A stretch of 64,000 nucleotides of DNA from Schistocephalus solidus (taxonomy: Eukaryota; Platyhelminthes; Cestoda; Diphyllobothriidea; Diphyllobothriidae). The translations under genes were made by a program, and so were the position numbers. Position 1 is the first letter of the stretch. Each line of letters begins with the position of its first letter. The notes under the pieces were generated by a model. The model was not told the origin of the DNA, ran no database searches, and saw only the letters and a list, made by a program, of their open reading frames with translations. This document shows positions 30,853 through 42,018 of this stretch, one piece after another. The stretch lies in contig WEDG01000355.1 of the NCBI GenBank assembly GCA_017591395.1, forward strand, positions 62,001-126,000. The letters are read 5' to 3'.

Positions 30853-31443
30853 TTACATAACAACATTTTGATTGGTAGAAAGCAGTGTGAAGGTGAGACT
30901 AAGGCGCGTGCACGTATATGAACATTCAGCTGTGTAAATACAGGCCTTGTAGGATATTCTTGTGGGATGTTGAGGGTCCAAGATGAAAAATTCCTCTAAT
31001 ACAATCAAATAACCTGCTGAACTTATTTTCATTTGTTCCACGATTACTGCGTCAATGTCTGACAAAGCAAATTCATAACTAAGAATTTGATCATGGTAGG
31101 AATGCGACAGGGTACTCGGTGTGGCAACAAGGACCAACGCCCCCCACCTTTGTCGGTTGACTACCTGCGTCGCATGTAACTTAGCCTTTGGCATGCCGAG
31201 GCCGTGACACCGATCGATATTTTTCTGCTCAATCGTTGGCCGCAACTGGATATGACTCAGACATACACGCACAGCTCTCGCGGCCAACCAACAGCGGTCA
31301 CTAGCTCTCAGTTTGGTTGTACTTGTGTCACTTTGTGCCACTTTTCCTTTCCTTGCAACAGCAAGGGGTGCCCTAATTCTGGAATAGGAAACTCCCCATA
31401 GTACAAGTGGCCTTGCGCTAACTTCCAGGAACACTATTTCCAT
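30853..31443 (-). CDS. Unrecognised 196-codon open frame
   Basis: One of the longest frames here without a family match. It begins inside the foldback element at 31382-31578 (its first codons are the element's inverted repeat), so the annotated start is not credible. The central part (RWGALVLVATPSTLSHSYHDQILSYEFALSDIDAVIVEQMK) has no motif I know, and there is no signal peptide or membrane segment. It may be a chance frame or an exon. No splice sites decide the matter. Confidence 0.15.
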   Translation of the reverse strand: MEIVFLEVSARPLVLWGVSYSRIRAPLAVARKGKVAQSDTSTTKLRASDRCWLAARAVRVCLSHIQLRPTIEQKNIDRCHGLGMPKAKLHATQVVNRQRWGALVLVATPSTLSHSYHDQILSYEFALSDIDAVIVEQMKISSAGYLIVLEEFFILDPQHPTRISYKACIYTAECSYTCTRLSLTFTLLSTNQNVVM

Positions 31444-31578
31444 GTTCTAAATCCAATCCTAGCACTAATCCTAACCTTAGCTCTAACCGTAAACTTCACC
31501 CTAACTTTAAAACTAACTGTGATTTCCTTAGAACATAGCGCAAGGCCATCTGTATTACCGGTGGCGGTTCCCGTTCTT
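31382..31578. mobile_element. Foldback element with telomere-like interior, copy 1
   Basis: Two arms of about 45 bp are imperfect inverted repeats. The left arm reads GGAAACTCCCCATAGT..ACAAGTGGCCTTGCGCTAAC. The right arm, reverse complemented, reads GGGAACCGCCACCGGTAATACAGATGGCCTTGCGCTATG. Between them lie about 95 bp of degenerate CCTAAC-type sequence (TTAGGG-like on the other strand). Arms and interior both match copy 2 at 63447-63660. There is no coding capacity, so if mobile it is non-autonomous (MITE- or foldback-like). No clear target duplication was seen. Confidence 0.6.
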
Positions 31579-32218
31579 GTTTTTACTACTCTGTCTTCCT
31601 CACTCGTGATGTAGGAAACTTCTCGTTTCCAACCCATGACACATCGACGGAAAAACTTTAGCACTGGTAGTTTTTCTCTTATTTCCGACCCACACCATTT
31701 TGTTAATGGACACAGATGAGTCCGACCAGTAGGTAAGTGGCGGATCTTCAAGAAGGACAGTTAAGGGCAGTCTTTCTGTAGCGTTAGTGTTCTGGAGATA
31801 AGTCAATGTCTTAGAAGTGTTACTGTCCCCGTGGATGCAAAGATCTTTCTGGAAGACAAGCAGGGCCTTAAATTTACAATGACAGTGCCGGAATAGCATT
31901 TAAAGTTGCGCCTCAGGATGTAGGTTATTTGTAATTCAGTGTTTCCTGTCTGCCACCTTGCCCTAAGCATGTCAATCAATCCCAGAACTTGGATTTTTGG
32001 AATTATTTCAGTCAATTTGTTATTAATCACCTGCGATGTCGCTGACGGGGAAGAGGTATGGTTTCCATTCTTAGTTTATGTACCTGACTCAACTCCTTGA
32101 ACAGAAACCGAGCATTTTAAAGACTTCATGTCAATAGCGTGCAGAGGAGTGACGCCTACCGAAGACTTAACTGAATCTCGAGATCGGGCTCTAGTCTCAT
32201 CCTCACTTTTCTATGGTT
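31579..32218. other. No recognisable gene or repeat
   Basis: Minus-strand frames of 75-105 codons overlap each other here in different registers without any family motif. Confidence 0.4.
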
Positions 32219-32515
32219 TTAGAACCAATTCTTCAGAGCTAAAAAATCATATTTAGCTGCTAGGTAATAACCCCTGGGCCCGTAGGTAGATTTGATGGCC
32301 TCCAAGAAGTTTCGTCCATGCTGTCGGCGTGTCCATGGGCTTCCACTACCATGCGAGTCAACCATTTCTGTTTCACTGCCAGAGCCTCCGTCGAATTTGG
32401 CGCCGGCATCAAGAGAGCGCGGCTCGACTGGCGGTGACCGTGTTTTTCTTATTGGTCTTTGGAAGCTGGCCTCTGTCGGACAGGTGGAGCTGTCAGTCAG
32501 GTCAACTTCCGACAA
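32219..32515 (-). pseudogene. Possible RTE-type connector fragment
   Basis: The end of a 98-codon frame reads GRNFLEAIKSTYGPRG, similar to the [12 protein letters not shown] block between endonuclease and RT in the RTE copies (54600-54650). The Ser/Pro-rich first half has no match, so the rest of the frame may be unrelated. Confidence 0.35.
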
Positions 32516-34459
32516 GTAGGCGTTGGTGATGGCCTTTTATTGCTCTCTGCGCACTAATCGATCATTTCGCGCCTAGGAGGACAGTTTTTCCACATGTTTT
32601 ACTTCAACATAATAGCAACAGAGGTACTATCGTAAAGCCAAAACAGTGTTTCGCCGATATTCTGCCACTTTATGGCATAGTGGCCAGGGCTTCGGCTCGT
32701 CAATGAGTCCCCTAGCATTCCATGTGTGCTTTATAATAGACACTCCAGTTAGGGACCCACTGCTGATCTGAAACCCTCGCAACTGTACCATGCAGAGGCA
32801 GAATATTGTTGAATCACGTGTCTAGGTTTTTGGCTAGTACGTGTGCTGCCATTATAGAAAATAATTTCATAAATCGTTTATCATATTCCGGCTTTATTGA
32901 CTCTTCTTATTCGAAGGAGCTCATCTAATGCCTGAGGATTTTGTGGACAGCTGGATCTGTCCTTCTTTTTTGCTCGACTGGCTGTTGTTTTATCTAAAAT
33001 ATAGCGGATGCTGTAGGCTGTGAACATGATTAAAATAACTATGCCAGATTGTTATTGTCATTCCTTTTCACCCTTTTAATTACTAGGCACCATGATTATT
33101 TTGCCAAAGACATAATTATCAAAAGTTATAGGATGCCTTTTCTACTTCCTTACATTCCTTTGCTTTGTACACCAGGTACGAGGAATTTGACTTGCAAATG
33201 TTAAATATGTGGCTGATTGTTCTGCAGCTGTCTGCATGGCCTCCAGACCGGTAGCTCCAAAACAAACAGGATAGATAAATGAGCATCTCTTCCCAGTGAT
33301 TCTGATTATTCCAACTTTTGGTCGGCTGAACATGTGTTCGTGGAGGAGCGTTTGGTGTGAACGTGTTTGTAGAACAACTGAATTGTCTTCAGAACTAAGG
33401 CAACGGTGTTGAACTGTGATATCAATAGCTGACGGCAGCAAACAAACCGACAACGACCATCACAGTATAACTTCTCATTATCGATATCACATCTCGATTT
33501 TAAAGTGTAGATAGCATCTAAAAGTGTCATGTGCACTAACGAGAGGTGTCAAGAGGCAATCCAGCAATGACACTACAATAAATACCTACTGCCAATTCTT
33601 AAGTAAAAATTAATTTGTATTTGATATTTCAATTATTCATTTTACCGAGTTCTCAGTTCTCTGTGCTAGGGACGTATCACTCAAGCACCACGCATTCCTA
33701 TCTATATACACGATAATTACAGAGTCAACATAGGTAACTTTGCCTTCAAATATGTTAACCAAGCTAAATACACGATGAATGGTTTCAATGCTTTGGCTCT
33801 GTGAACTGAGGCAACTTTTGACGTGATAAAGATTGTAGTACAGGGTTTAGGTAGCTGCGAGCATAAAAACTTAATGACCGAACCAATAACTCCTGAATAC
33901 AAACAGTAACAAAAGTAATAGTTAATTCTTTCTGATCATTTCACAATATGAAGAAAATCGATCGTGACCAACCGTTTGAACGATGCTGAGCAGTGAAACC
34001 AATTAAAGTCCGAGCAGACGCCAAGTAGTTGACGCTCAACATGTAAATGACATCCCCACAACCCACCTAAGCATACTATCAAGGCGTAACAAGATTATCG
34101 AAGGCCCATGGGTGTAGCAGCCAGCGTTTAAAGAAATGATTGAAGGTAAATTCTATACACCAAACAAACCCACTAACCCCGAAAATCCAAGCGGGTACTG
34201 CGAACGTGGAAGGCGGTTTAAACAAGGAGAGATACAACTGTTAAGTTGCCTGACCCCCATCTTCACAAAAATTAAACCTACAAACCACCTGAATTCATAA
34301 GACCAATTGTTTATAGCGCAGATGGTTGGGTACTGCAATGCTGACAATGCATCTGAAGTCTTCTTGGTCCCTTTTGAGGAAAAGTATCTGGATTTTCTAG
34401 GGCTGTACATGATCTTTGAGCAGACGCTATCTCCTAGACCCATAACATAGATGATGAAC
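32516..34459. other. No supportable feature
   Basis: AT-rich sequence. Frames at 33142-33536 (minus) and 34153-34443 (minus) are open for 76-103 codons but show no domain, no plausible splice context and no repeat match within the window. Confidence 0.35.
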
Positions 34460-34645
34460 TAAGTTCAGTCGTCGCGTTCGATGAGTTCAGCCATTGCCTC
34501 ACAGTAGGTTGGCCCAGTAACGGTGAATTGCGCGTGAATTATAGTATAGTGAGTGTATGTTTGCGTAGCATCTACCACACTCTCCCTGTACCTCGCATGG
34601 GCCCGGTGTCCTAAAGAAGTCAAAAAGACTGGAAAGGGGGTAGGG
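34460..34645 (-). repeat. RTE 3'-terminal fragment
   Basis: Reverse complement of the last 190 bp of RTE: GTGAATTGCGCGTGAATTATAGTATAGTG, CCACACTCTCCCTGTACC, GGGCCCGGTGTCCTAAAGAAGTCAAAAAGAC correspond to CACTTAAAACGAATTCACGCGCAAGTCAC, GGAGAGAGTG and GTCTTCTTGACTCTG..GACACCGGG. It starts at the very 3' end of the element, as expected for a strongly 5'-truncated insertion. Confidence 0.65.
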
Positions 34646-34689
34646 CGAAGTTGGCTGGATTTAATTGAGTCAGATATCATAGTACGTTT

Positions 34690-34856
34690 TCAATGAAAAT
34701 TGCCGACAAAGACAACGGAGACTGGAATGACCATTTCTGGCTCATTAGCCACCAACAACCAGTCATACTCAGCCCCAGGTGATACACCGCCCGAGGCTGG
34801 AGCTGATAAACTTTTGAATAGAAGTTCAATTCTCTAGCCATTGAGTCATGGGCTCA
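34690..34856 (-). mobile_element. tRNA-derived SINE, copy 1
   Basis: On the minus strand it starts GAGCCCATGACTCAATGGCTAGAG and runs through AACTTCTA, GGGGCTGAGTATGACTGG, GGCTAATGAGCCAGAAATGGTCATTCCAGT to GTTTGTCGGC. The same order is found in copy 3 at 61399-61570, which preserves the tRNA-like head better. Confidence 0.6.
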
Positions 34857-34912
34857 TAATGAGGGGGCCCTCTGCGCCTTAAATATAAAATTTATCGATT
34901 ATTTATTTACTG
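34857..34912 (+). repeat. LINE-A type 3' tail fragment
   Basis: GGGGGCCCTCTGCGCCTTAAATATAAAATTTATCGATTATTTATTT matches the LINE-A3 terminus at 44085-44125 (GGGGCACTCTGGGCCTTAAATATACAATTTATTTATTT). Confidence 0.65.
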
Positions 34913-36614
34913 TCTTCGTGGTATAGATTGGGAACACCGACATGCGTTTATGAAAGCTCACAGATGGCTGACGGAAATCACTCATCCCGTTCAGTACGTT
35001 TTTTAAAATAGAGGATCCGGTTTCCAGTGTTCTGGAAGTCTAAAGCAAGAAATTAGCAGTAAAAGTAAACGAGAAACAAAGTATGCCATTAAATAAAAGT
35101 CCGGTATCCTTTGAAACCCCAGAAATTAAGCGTTGCAATAGGGTTATAAAATAAGTGTCAGTAATGCGAGCAAACAGAACAAAAAACTGTGAAATAGAGG
35201 GTGAGAAGGAGAATCAGCAAGATTGAAGGGTCTCTATTAATAGGCATAGGCGTATCCGAAATGTTGGTCGACAAGCACAAAAATCATACATTTTAAAGGA
35301 GATTAAACTTACACTTAAGGCAGGTTTTCACGGCCATATTACTTCTTGTCTGCTTGGAGAAAACCGCCAAATATACTGCTTTATTTGATATTATCTTGCC
35401 TTTATCAACTTGCGTTAAGACGTTTCCTTCTCTGTGTGTATCCTTTTCTTAAATAATGCTAATGATTCTTCGGGTTGCTCTGTTATTCACTTTAGAATGT
35501 TCAAAAGGAAATAACTTCCTTACAAACTATTAAAGAAAGCATACGCCCAATTTAGAGTTCGATTTTCATACACAAAGTCCTCTTCCGATTTAACCTTAAC
35601 AAACAAATTAACCGGTTATTTGGCACAGTTCACACTTCCGGATGTGATTCATCTTGACTTAAATAGTCAGCAAGAATGGAATCCGCGAGGTTTAATTAGA
35701 AAATGTAGCAGACTTCCGGGCCAGTCGGAAATGCCACAGGAGGGAGTTCGGTCAACATAAGTGTTTTGCGATACAGGGGTTTCAAAATGCAGAGAAAGGG
35801 AAAAGGCGAAAATTATGCCCTGTTTTCAGATGCGAGATCGGAATTGAATGGTTTGGATCTGGTGAAACCGAGGTTGAGAAATTACTAACCACACTATTGC
35901 TGCAATCAATTCAAGTAAGAGTAACATACACACACATGATTTTCTTTTTTCCACTACTTGAGGCATTCAGCAGACATTAGCTTGTCGCAGATCTTGCAAT
36001 TCAGAGAGCCATTCACATGTATTAAAAAAGAATGGGGTTTTAGGTTGCTCCGCCGTGAAATCCCAAAAGGAACGACTGTCTACTGCAGTTTGGTGTGGTC
36101 AATGAAAATACGCTGAGAGCTGTCTCTGGAATATTCGGTTGATTGCTTGAATAGTTTGCGAATGACATATATTTGAGAAAATGAAAATACCGTTCGCATA
36201 TTTAGGACATTGTCGTGAGGTCTTATGAATATAGCGTTGAATGCATCTACGTTGGGTGCATATCTTAAGATTTCCTTCAGCTCTTCAGAAATATATTCAG
36301 TTTGGTCAGACAGGACCGTCCTCTTCTATATTCTTACTGATAAAAACGAAACGTTTTTTTCAAGATGCCCTTCCAATTTTGTTTTTTTATCGAATTAGCC
36401 ATTAGTTTGCTAAATGCTTGTGAAACTCACGGGTCTGAAGACATTTGGTAATTACCTAACTGCTTTTATTAATGGGGCTCATATTCACTTGCTCGGATTA
36501 ACTACCTTGAGTGCCAACCAGCAATGAGTTTTCGAAGAGATCGAGATGCATTTTCACTCATAAAATCTACGATAAGTTACCTGCACGCAGATCAAACCCT
36601 AGACCACCTTCGTA
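34913..36614. other. No supportable feature
   Basis: AT-rich, no long frames, no repeat match recognised. Confidence 0.4.
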
Positions 36615-36790
36615 CACTTGAAGAGGCCTTTTGATACAGGTAGGCACAAAAGACTCTGGAGTTCGTTTCCTTGTGAGTGCTATGCTCATATAGTGCGTTA
36701 TGTTAATGACGCATTAATGACTCGCGTGAAGAATAATGAGTCAATCTCGGAAGCATTTACGATGGTAAGGAAGAAAGAAGTAGTAATTAG
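36615..36790 (+). pseudogene. Diverged RTE-type RT fragment
   Basis: Reading with one inserted T, the segment gives EAFDTGRHKRLW, then HIVRYVNDALMTRVKNNESISEAFTMV, alignable with [14 protein letters not shown]...[25 protein letters not shown] of the RTE RT between motifs A and B. It is an isolated fragment much older than the other copies. Confidence 0.6.
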
Positions 36791-38139
36791 AACTGCGCAT
36801 GTGAGGATGTTCACTGTGTGTCCAAAGGTCCGGTGGGTGCAGCCTTCATGACTTGCGCGTTGATCGGTTGACAGTGACCCGGAATTGACTTACATGTAAC
36901 GCACGCTACACTCCCTCAACCATCCGAGCCAGGTATCTTGATAAATTCAAGAAGACCTGATGGAGTGGAATGGAGTTGGATGGGGTTGAGTGAGCCTCCT
37001 CTTAGGCGTACAACCGCACCTCAGATGTACAGCATATTTTATGAGGCACATCCCCAATAACGCCTGCCATACCCTGACCTGGTTTCCATAAGGGGCCAGT
37101 TCATCTGCCGTGGAAAATACAGACGGTTTGTGTGAAGAAGTCAGGTAATTGCTCACACCGAGATGAAAGAGACTAATGTTATTTATGCGAGCCACATGTA
37201 ACATTTTTCTTTAACGTCTGACTAATAAAGTAACTCCCATTTAAAAATTTCGAACGAATTGTACCCTGATTGCAACAAGCGTCTACAGGCCAAGATCACC
37301 ATTGGTTTGCCATCAGAGCAAGGTATGTGACGGAGGAGAGAACATTGTGGATTGGATGAAAGTCCGCGCAACTATAAATATGGAAAATCCAAATTTTCCT
37401 TCGGCTCTCTCATTCAGCAATCACATGTATTGTCATAGGTTACAGTCAACATATCGTATAGAGTAGCCACAATAAAGTTCGCGACTGTGCAGGCTGAACA
37501 AGAGTGGAAAATGTTCCCACTTTCTATTTGAACCACTGTCGATACACCCTGCTTCCAATTATAAGATAAAATTCGATACACATTAGTGTTGCTTTAGCAT
37601 ACTCTAGCCACTGAATTCGGCAGGCATTCTTGGGGATAGTGTGACACACGTGAGTACGAAGGAAACAGAAAGCAGACGTGCTGCCGACTCCCCAAATGAC
37701 TTGAACCAAGTACATTAAAGTTAACGAATTTTTATATGTTTCTAGCTGTCTGTCGAAAATGACACACATGCCCCCTTTTCCTCAAAAAACGCTTTTGCGC
37801 ATTTGAATTTATGCCACTTAAATAGCCTAATGCTATCTACCCGTGTGCAAAATGTTGTGCCAAACTCTGAGGAACGACAAAAAAACCCTCACTGGCATCG
37901 CTCGCCTTTAAATTTTACCCAAGAAACTGGAGAGTGCTTCTTAGTGTCTCTGACAGAGAAATGGCAGATATTTCCCATGCACTTATCAGACAGCATAAAC
38001 TGTTAGTCAAATACACTTCTTTCTGTCAGTTCGATTCGGAAAACCACTATAGTCGTGTTCCTTTCTTGAATTTACATCCTCTGGTCACAAGGTACAGACG
38101 GCGTTGAACGACAAAGCCAATTCCTGGGATTTCAAAAGG
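36791..38139. other. No supportable feature
   Basis: Frames at 37204-36947 and 37769-37524 (minus) and 37803-38006 (plus) lack family motifs. Confidence 0.4.
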
Positions 38140-38550
38140 TGTTCACTTTAAGTCACTTTATTAAGGTAATTAGGCTTTCGCCCTTGAACTCCCTATTCAC
38201 ATTCAAAAATTCCAATAGAATAATGGTTAACAGCAATAAATCTGACAAATGTAAATGTAAGGTCATCGATATGCGTGGGCCAGGCGCATTATATGTACAA
38301 TAGTTTCTCAGCAAATTAGTACCTAGTTTGCATTTAAATGTACACTAAGAAGAGTTACGGCACTAAGATGGAGCCTTGGTGACACCACTTAGAACTGGAG
38401 TAAGTGTTGACTCCGAGAACTCGATGCACACAGTTTGCAATCTTCCTACAAAAATATACGATCCATGTCAGCAGGATTCCTCTTTTTCCCATTCCAGATA
38501 ATTTATAGATTAGACTTTTGTGTGGGACACTGTCAAATTGTATGCAAAAA
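38140..38550 (-). pseudogene. LINE-C type RT scrap and 3' UTR
   Basis: The minus strand of 38550-38355 reads FDSVPHKSLIYKLSGMGKRGILLTWI and QGSILVP, the RT stretch from motif A to the PQGS block. Motif C is lost. 38140-38230 carries CCCTTGAACTCCCTATTCACAT, shared with the LINE-C1 3' UTR. It abuts LINE-B on the other strand near 38530. Confidence 0.65.
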
Positions 38551-38565
38551 CGCAACTAACGGACG

Positions 38566-38840
38566 GTGATTCTATTCACATTCTCAAGGCATATAGAAAA
38601 GGGAAGTCTCTGTCAACACCCGATTCAAATTCTCGACCAAGACCTCTTAAAATCATCTTGGAAAACGAAGTACAGGCGCAGCCCCTGCTACAGAGAAAAT
38701 CAACCCTGCGGGGTCCACATTCTGAAGTGTTTTTTCAACCGGAATATAGGCTGAAAGAGCGAATGAAAATGCAACAGCTAATAAAAGAACTGGAAACACG
38801 AAAGACCAATGGCGAGGCAAATCTCAAAATAAGGGACGGA
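38566..38840 (+). pseudogene. LINE-B ORF1 C-terminal part
   Basis: Within the frame 38520-38900: GKSLSTPDSNSRPRPLKIIL, LLQRKSTLRGP, FFQPEYRLKERMKMQQLIKELETRKTNGEANLKIRDGQII. RPRPLKxxL, PExTxKER-like and IRxGQI blocks are characteristic of non-LTR ORF1 proteins that bind the RNA intermediate. It is truncated at the N-terminus and overlaps the start of the endonuclease frame. Confidence 0.65.
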
Positions 38841-38869
38841 CAGATAATTCAAGTGAAAAGAGCATTTCT

Positions 38870-39607
38870 TTGGCCGAAGGCAGTCACTCTGACAGCCTAA
38901 CTTTCCCGTTTCAGAAACCAAAAACGTGCTCACTTACAATAATCATCCTCAATGCCAGATCTCTGCTTAATAAGGTGCCTTTGCTCCAGACTCTGGTTTT
39001 CATCCACCACCCAGACATTGTAATAGTTACAGAGATATGGGCAACACCCTGTGTATCCGACTCCGAACTCTCTATTCTAGGCTACGCTTTCATTCGGAAT
39101 GATCGACACAAGGGCCGTGGCGGAAGAAGCTGTATCTATGTTAGGCAACCACTTACATTTTTTCCGTTGGAATATCACCGATTTACCGCGGTAGAAGAGA
39201 GCTGTTGGCTCCGAGTAGTTCTAAAAGATAACTACTCTTTGCTCGTTGGTAGTATCTATCGCCCACCCAATGCCAGCGAGGATTACGATCTTTGTCTCTC
39301 GCAGGCATTTCACGCCGCAGCTGACTTAAATCTGAAGTACTGCTTGATTGCAGGTGACTTCAATCTTTCTGAAGTTCATTGGTTTCCAACTTCCGGTCCT
39401 GTAAAGTTCAAAGACCTACTTGAAACCATAGATAGAGGCATGTGGGACCAGGTAGTTGATTTTCCCACCCGTGGATCAAACATACTTGATCTTATTTTAT
39501 GTCAACCATTGTCAGTGTCACCTTTAGATTCACTTGGGAGTTCTGATCATGCTTTAGTTCTTTCTACAAAAGAACTAGAGGCTTCTGAAACGCTTTCCAA
39601 AAAATAA
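38870..39607 (+). pseudogene. LINE-B endonuclease
   Basis: A 245-codon frame with all landmarks in order: LNARSLLNKVPLLQTLV, PDIVIVTEIWATP (TETW changed to TEIW), RNDRHKGRGGRSCIYVR, VGSIYRPPNAS, LIAGDFNLSEVHW, RGSNILDLIL and GSSDHALV. This is a nearly intact apurinic-type endonuclease domain of about 230 residues. The frame ends with TAA at 39607 before the RT, which resumes in another frame. Confidence 0.85.
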
Positions 39608-39636
39608 AGCTTTTCCGTGATTTCAGATCAGCAAAT

Positions 39637-41756
39637 ATGTGGGAATTGCTAACACCCCTAAATTCCCACGATTGGACTAACTTCTTTGTATGTTCGGATG
39701 TGAATGTTTGTACTGATACTTTTTGCCAAGTTAAAGGTGCACTCATTTCTCATTTTGTTCCCCGTACGAAAATAATTAATGTCAAGGATGAAGTCTACCT
39801 CCCTTTATCATTTCGCCGTAGACTGCGTAGACTCTCCCGTAGTTTTCATCTACAAAACGACACTTCCGGCCTGCCCTTGATCCAACAAATCTTTGAAGAG
39901 GCTAAGAGGCTCTCTGACGAAAAACGACAAACCGATGAGGTTTACTTTGCCGAAATTCTTCTTTAAATTTTGCGAAGCTCTTTTCGCGCACAGTAAAATC
40001 GCAGAGAAAAACGCAGCACCCCATAATTTGAGATGCCTTAGGAAACCCTATAGCTGACGCTAAGTTGACTGCTGATAGCTTCAATGTTTTCTTGTCTAGA
40101 ACGTTTAGTGAACATACTGTCGCTCCCTTTCCTAACATGCGGGTTTGGACCAGTAACGTTCTTGAAACCATAACTTTTACCCTCTGGGACGTGACCGTAG
40201 CCATTCGGCGTTTTCGTCAATCTTACAGTCCTGGACCAGATGACGTCCCGGTCAGCGTTCTAAAGGCGGATGCAAACGATATATTTCCGTCCCTCCTGTA
40301 TAAGATATTTAATCTTGCTCTTGAAAGGGAAACTTTCCCTTTTTTATGGAAGGAATCGCACATACTGCCTATTCCCAAACATGGCCGACCTACGTCATTT
40401 GACGACTTTAGGCCAATAAATACACTACCAGCAGTCTCGAAGATCTTCGAGACCTTGATCACAGACAAGATGATGCATAACCTAACAGAGAATAACCTAC
40501 TTAATGCGACTTAGCATAGGTTTCTCGAAAAAAGGTCTTGTGACACTTGCCAGCTCTCTTTCTTTGATCATGTGCTACAATCTAGAGAAAGCGGTTTTGC
40601 AATTTGCACCGTTTACTTCGATTTCACGAAGGCTTTTAATCGTGTTGACCACGATCTCCTCCTGCTGAAAATTGCCTCCTTCGGCATAGGTTACAAGCTT
40701 CTGAACTTAATATCCTCCTATTTGAATGCTCACGCACAACGGGTTTAAATCTCTGATGTTATCTCCAACCCCTCGCATGTGAGGAGTGGAGTTATTCAGG
40801 GCAGCATGCTCGGCCCGCTTCTATTTTGCCTCTTTGTCAACGATATTACTGATTGTTTTCAGTATAGAAGGCCCTTTATGTACGCTGACAATTTAAAAGT
40901 TGCCTATTGATACAAACCGGTCGATCGCAACATCGTGCTTGAGCTCTTAAAAAAGGATCTTCAGGCCTTCACTCAGTGGTGCCGCACATGACGCCTTTCA
41001 CTTTCTTGGCACAAGTGCTCCGTTATGGTTATTGGCGACAACCATCAGCCCCACCTAAGCAAAGACGGTTACGACCTAAATGTCCCCGGAGCTATGAAGG
41101 ATCTGGGCATATCATATTCCAGTAGTCTTAATCTGTTAAAGCACTGCGCCCTGGTTGTCTCGAAAGCACGCGAAACTACTGGGTTTATTCTCAGAAATTT
41201 TAAAACCGTCAAAATTAGAATCAGCCTCTATAGAATGTATGTCAGGCCTAGTCTGGAATACTGCTCGTTTCTATTTAGCCTACTGCACACTAGTGAACAA
41301 AAGAAGATAGAATCAGTCCAGCACTTCTTTACAAAAAGGTTTTCTATTCAGAACACCGAAACCTGTCCTACCAACAACTCCGTGAGCTTACAAGCCTTGA
41401 CCCGCTGTGGCTTCGCAGATTACAGAAGGGACTATTTTTACTGTGTTAAACTTGTAAAAAGTCTTACATTTAACTCCCTTACATCTCTGAGGCACCTCGA
41501 CCACTCTCGGCGCACTAGTCATCGAGATGTATTTTTATTTATTCCTTTGGCCCGCACAGTTAGATACCAACAGTTTTTTTCGGCAAACGCTATAGCAATC
41601 TGGAATAAGCTACCCAGAAGTATCAAAATTCAGCAAAGCTTTCCCTTGTTTACGCGAGCTGTCACTAGTTTTCTACATTCAGGACACCTTCCAAAACATT
41701 TCACTGCTGACTCTGTGAAAGCTCTCTTTGGTTCTGATGGCGTTCACGGACTCTGA
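39637..41756 (+). pseudogene. LINE-B reverse transcriptase and C-terminal tail
   Basis: 39637-39966 and 40065-40514 give the connector and RT entry (RFRQSYSPGPDDVPVSVLKADAN, WKESHILPIPK, FRPINTLPAVSKIFETLI). 40515-40980 continues through stops: YFDFTKAFNRVDHDLLL (motif A), SGVIQGSMLGPLLFCLFVNDI, and YADN in place of YADD. 41025-41756 is an open 243-codon tail (VPGAMKDLGISYSSSLNLLKHC, SLYRMYVRPSLEYCSFLF, FFSANAIAIWNKLPRSIKI). Loss of a motif C aspartate plus stops shows it is inactive. Confidence 0.85.
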
Positions 41757-41957
41757 ATCCTGTTCCGGACGTCATGCTGAGGGCAATATTGCTGGCTCTC
41801 TAGACCTCAATCGGCTTATTTCTCAGTCGACAGTGAACAGCCGCTCACCAGCATACCTGCTGGTGCAGAATACCAGATCAATAACACTGAATGGAGAAGT
41901 TCTTCACCGGGCACCTGTGTCAACGTGTCCATGTCCTGAACTTTAATTACTCAATAA

Positions 41958-42018
41958 GCTGCAGTTTTTTCTCCTGAAAATACCTGAAACAACGATCAGG
42001 AGTTTTTTCACTGTCAGC
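41958..42018 (+). ncRNA. ENE-like U-rich internal-loop element, LINE-B 3' UTR
   Basis: The clearest copy: GCUGCAG, U6, CUCCUG, a loop of 20 nt, CAGGAG, U6, CACUGUCAGC. The upper stem is six perfect pairs. The lower stem is CAG/CUG plus GCUG/CAGC around a single bulged U. The two U6 tracts face each other. It lies about 200 bp after the RT stop and about 50 bp before the A-rich LINE tail. Confidence 0.6.
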
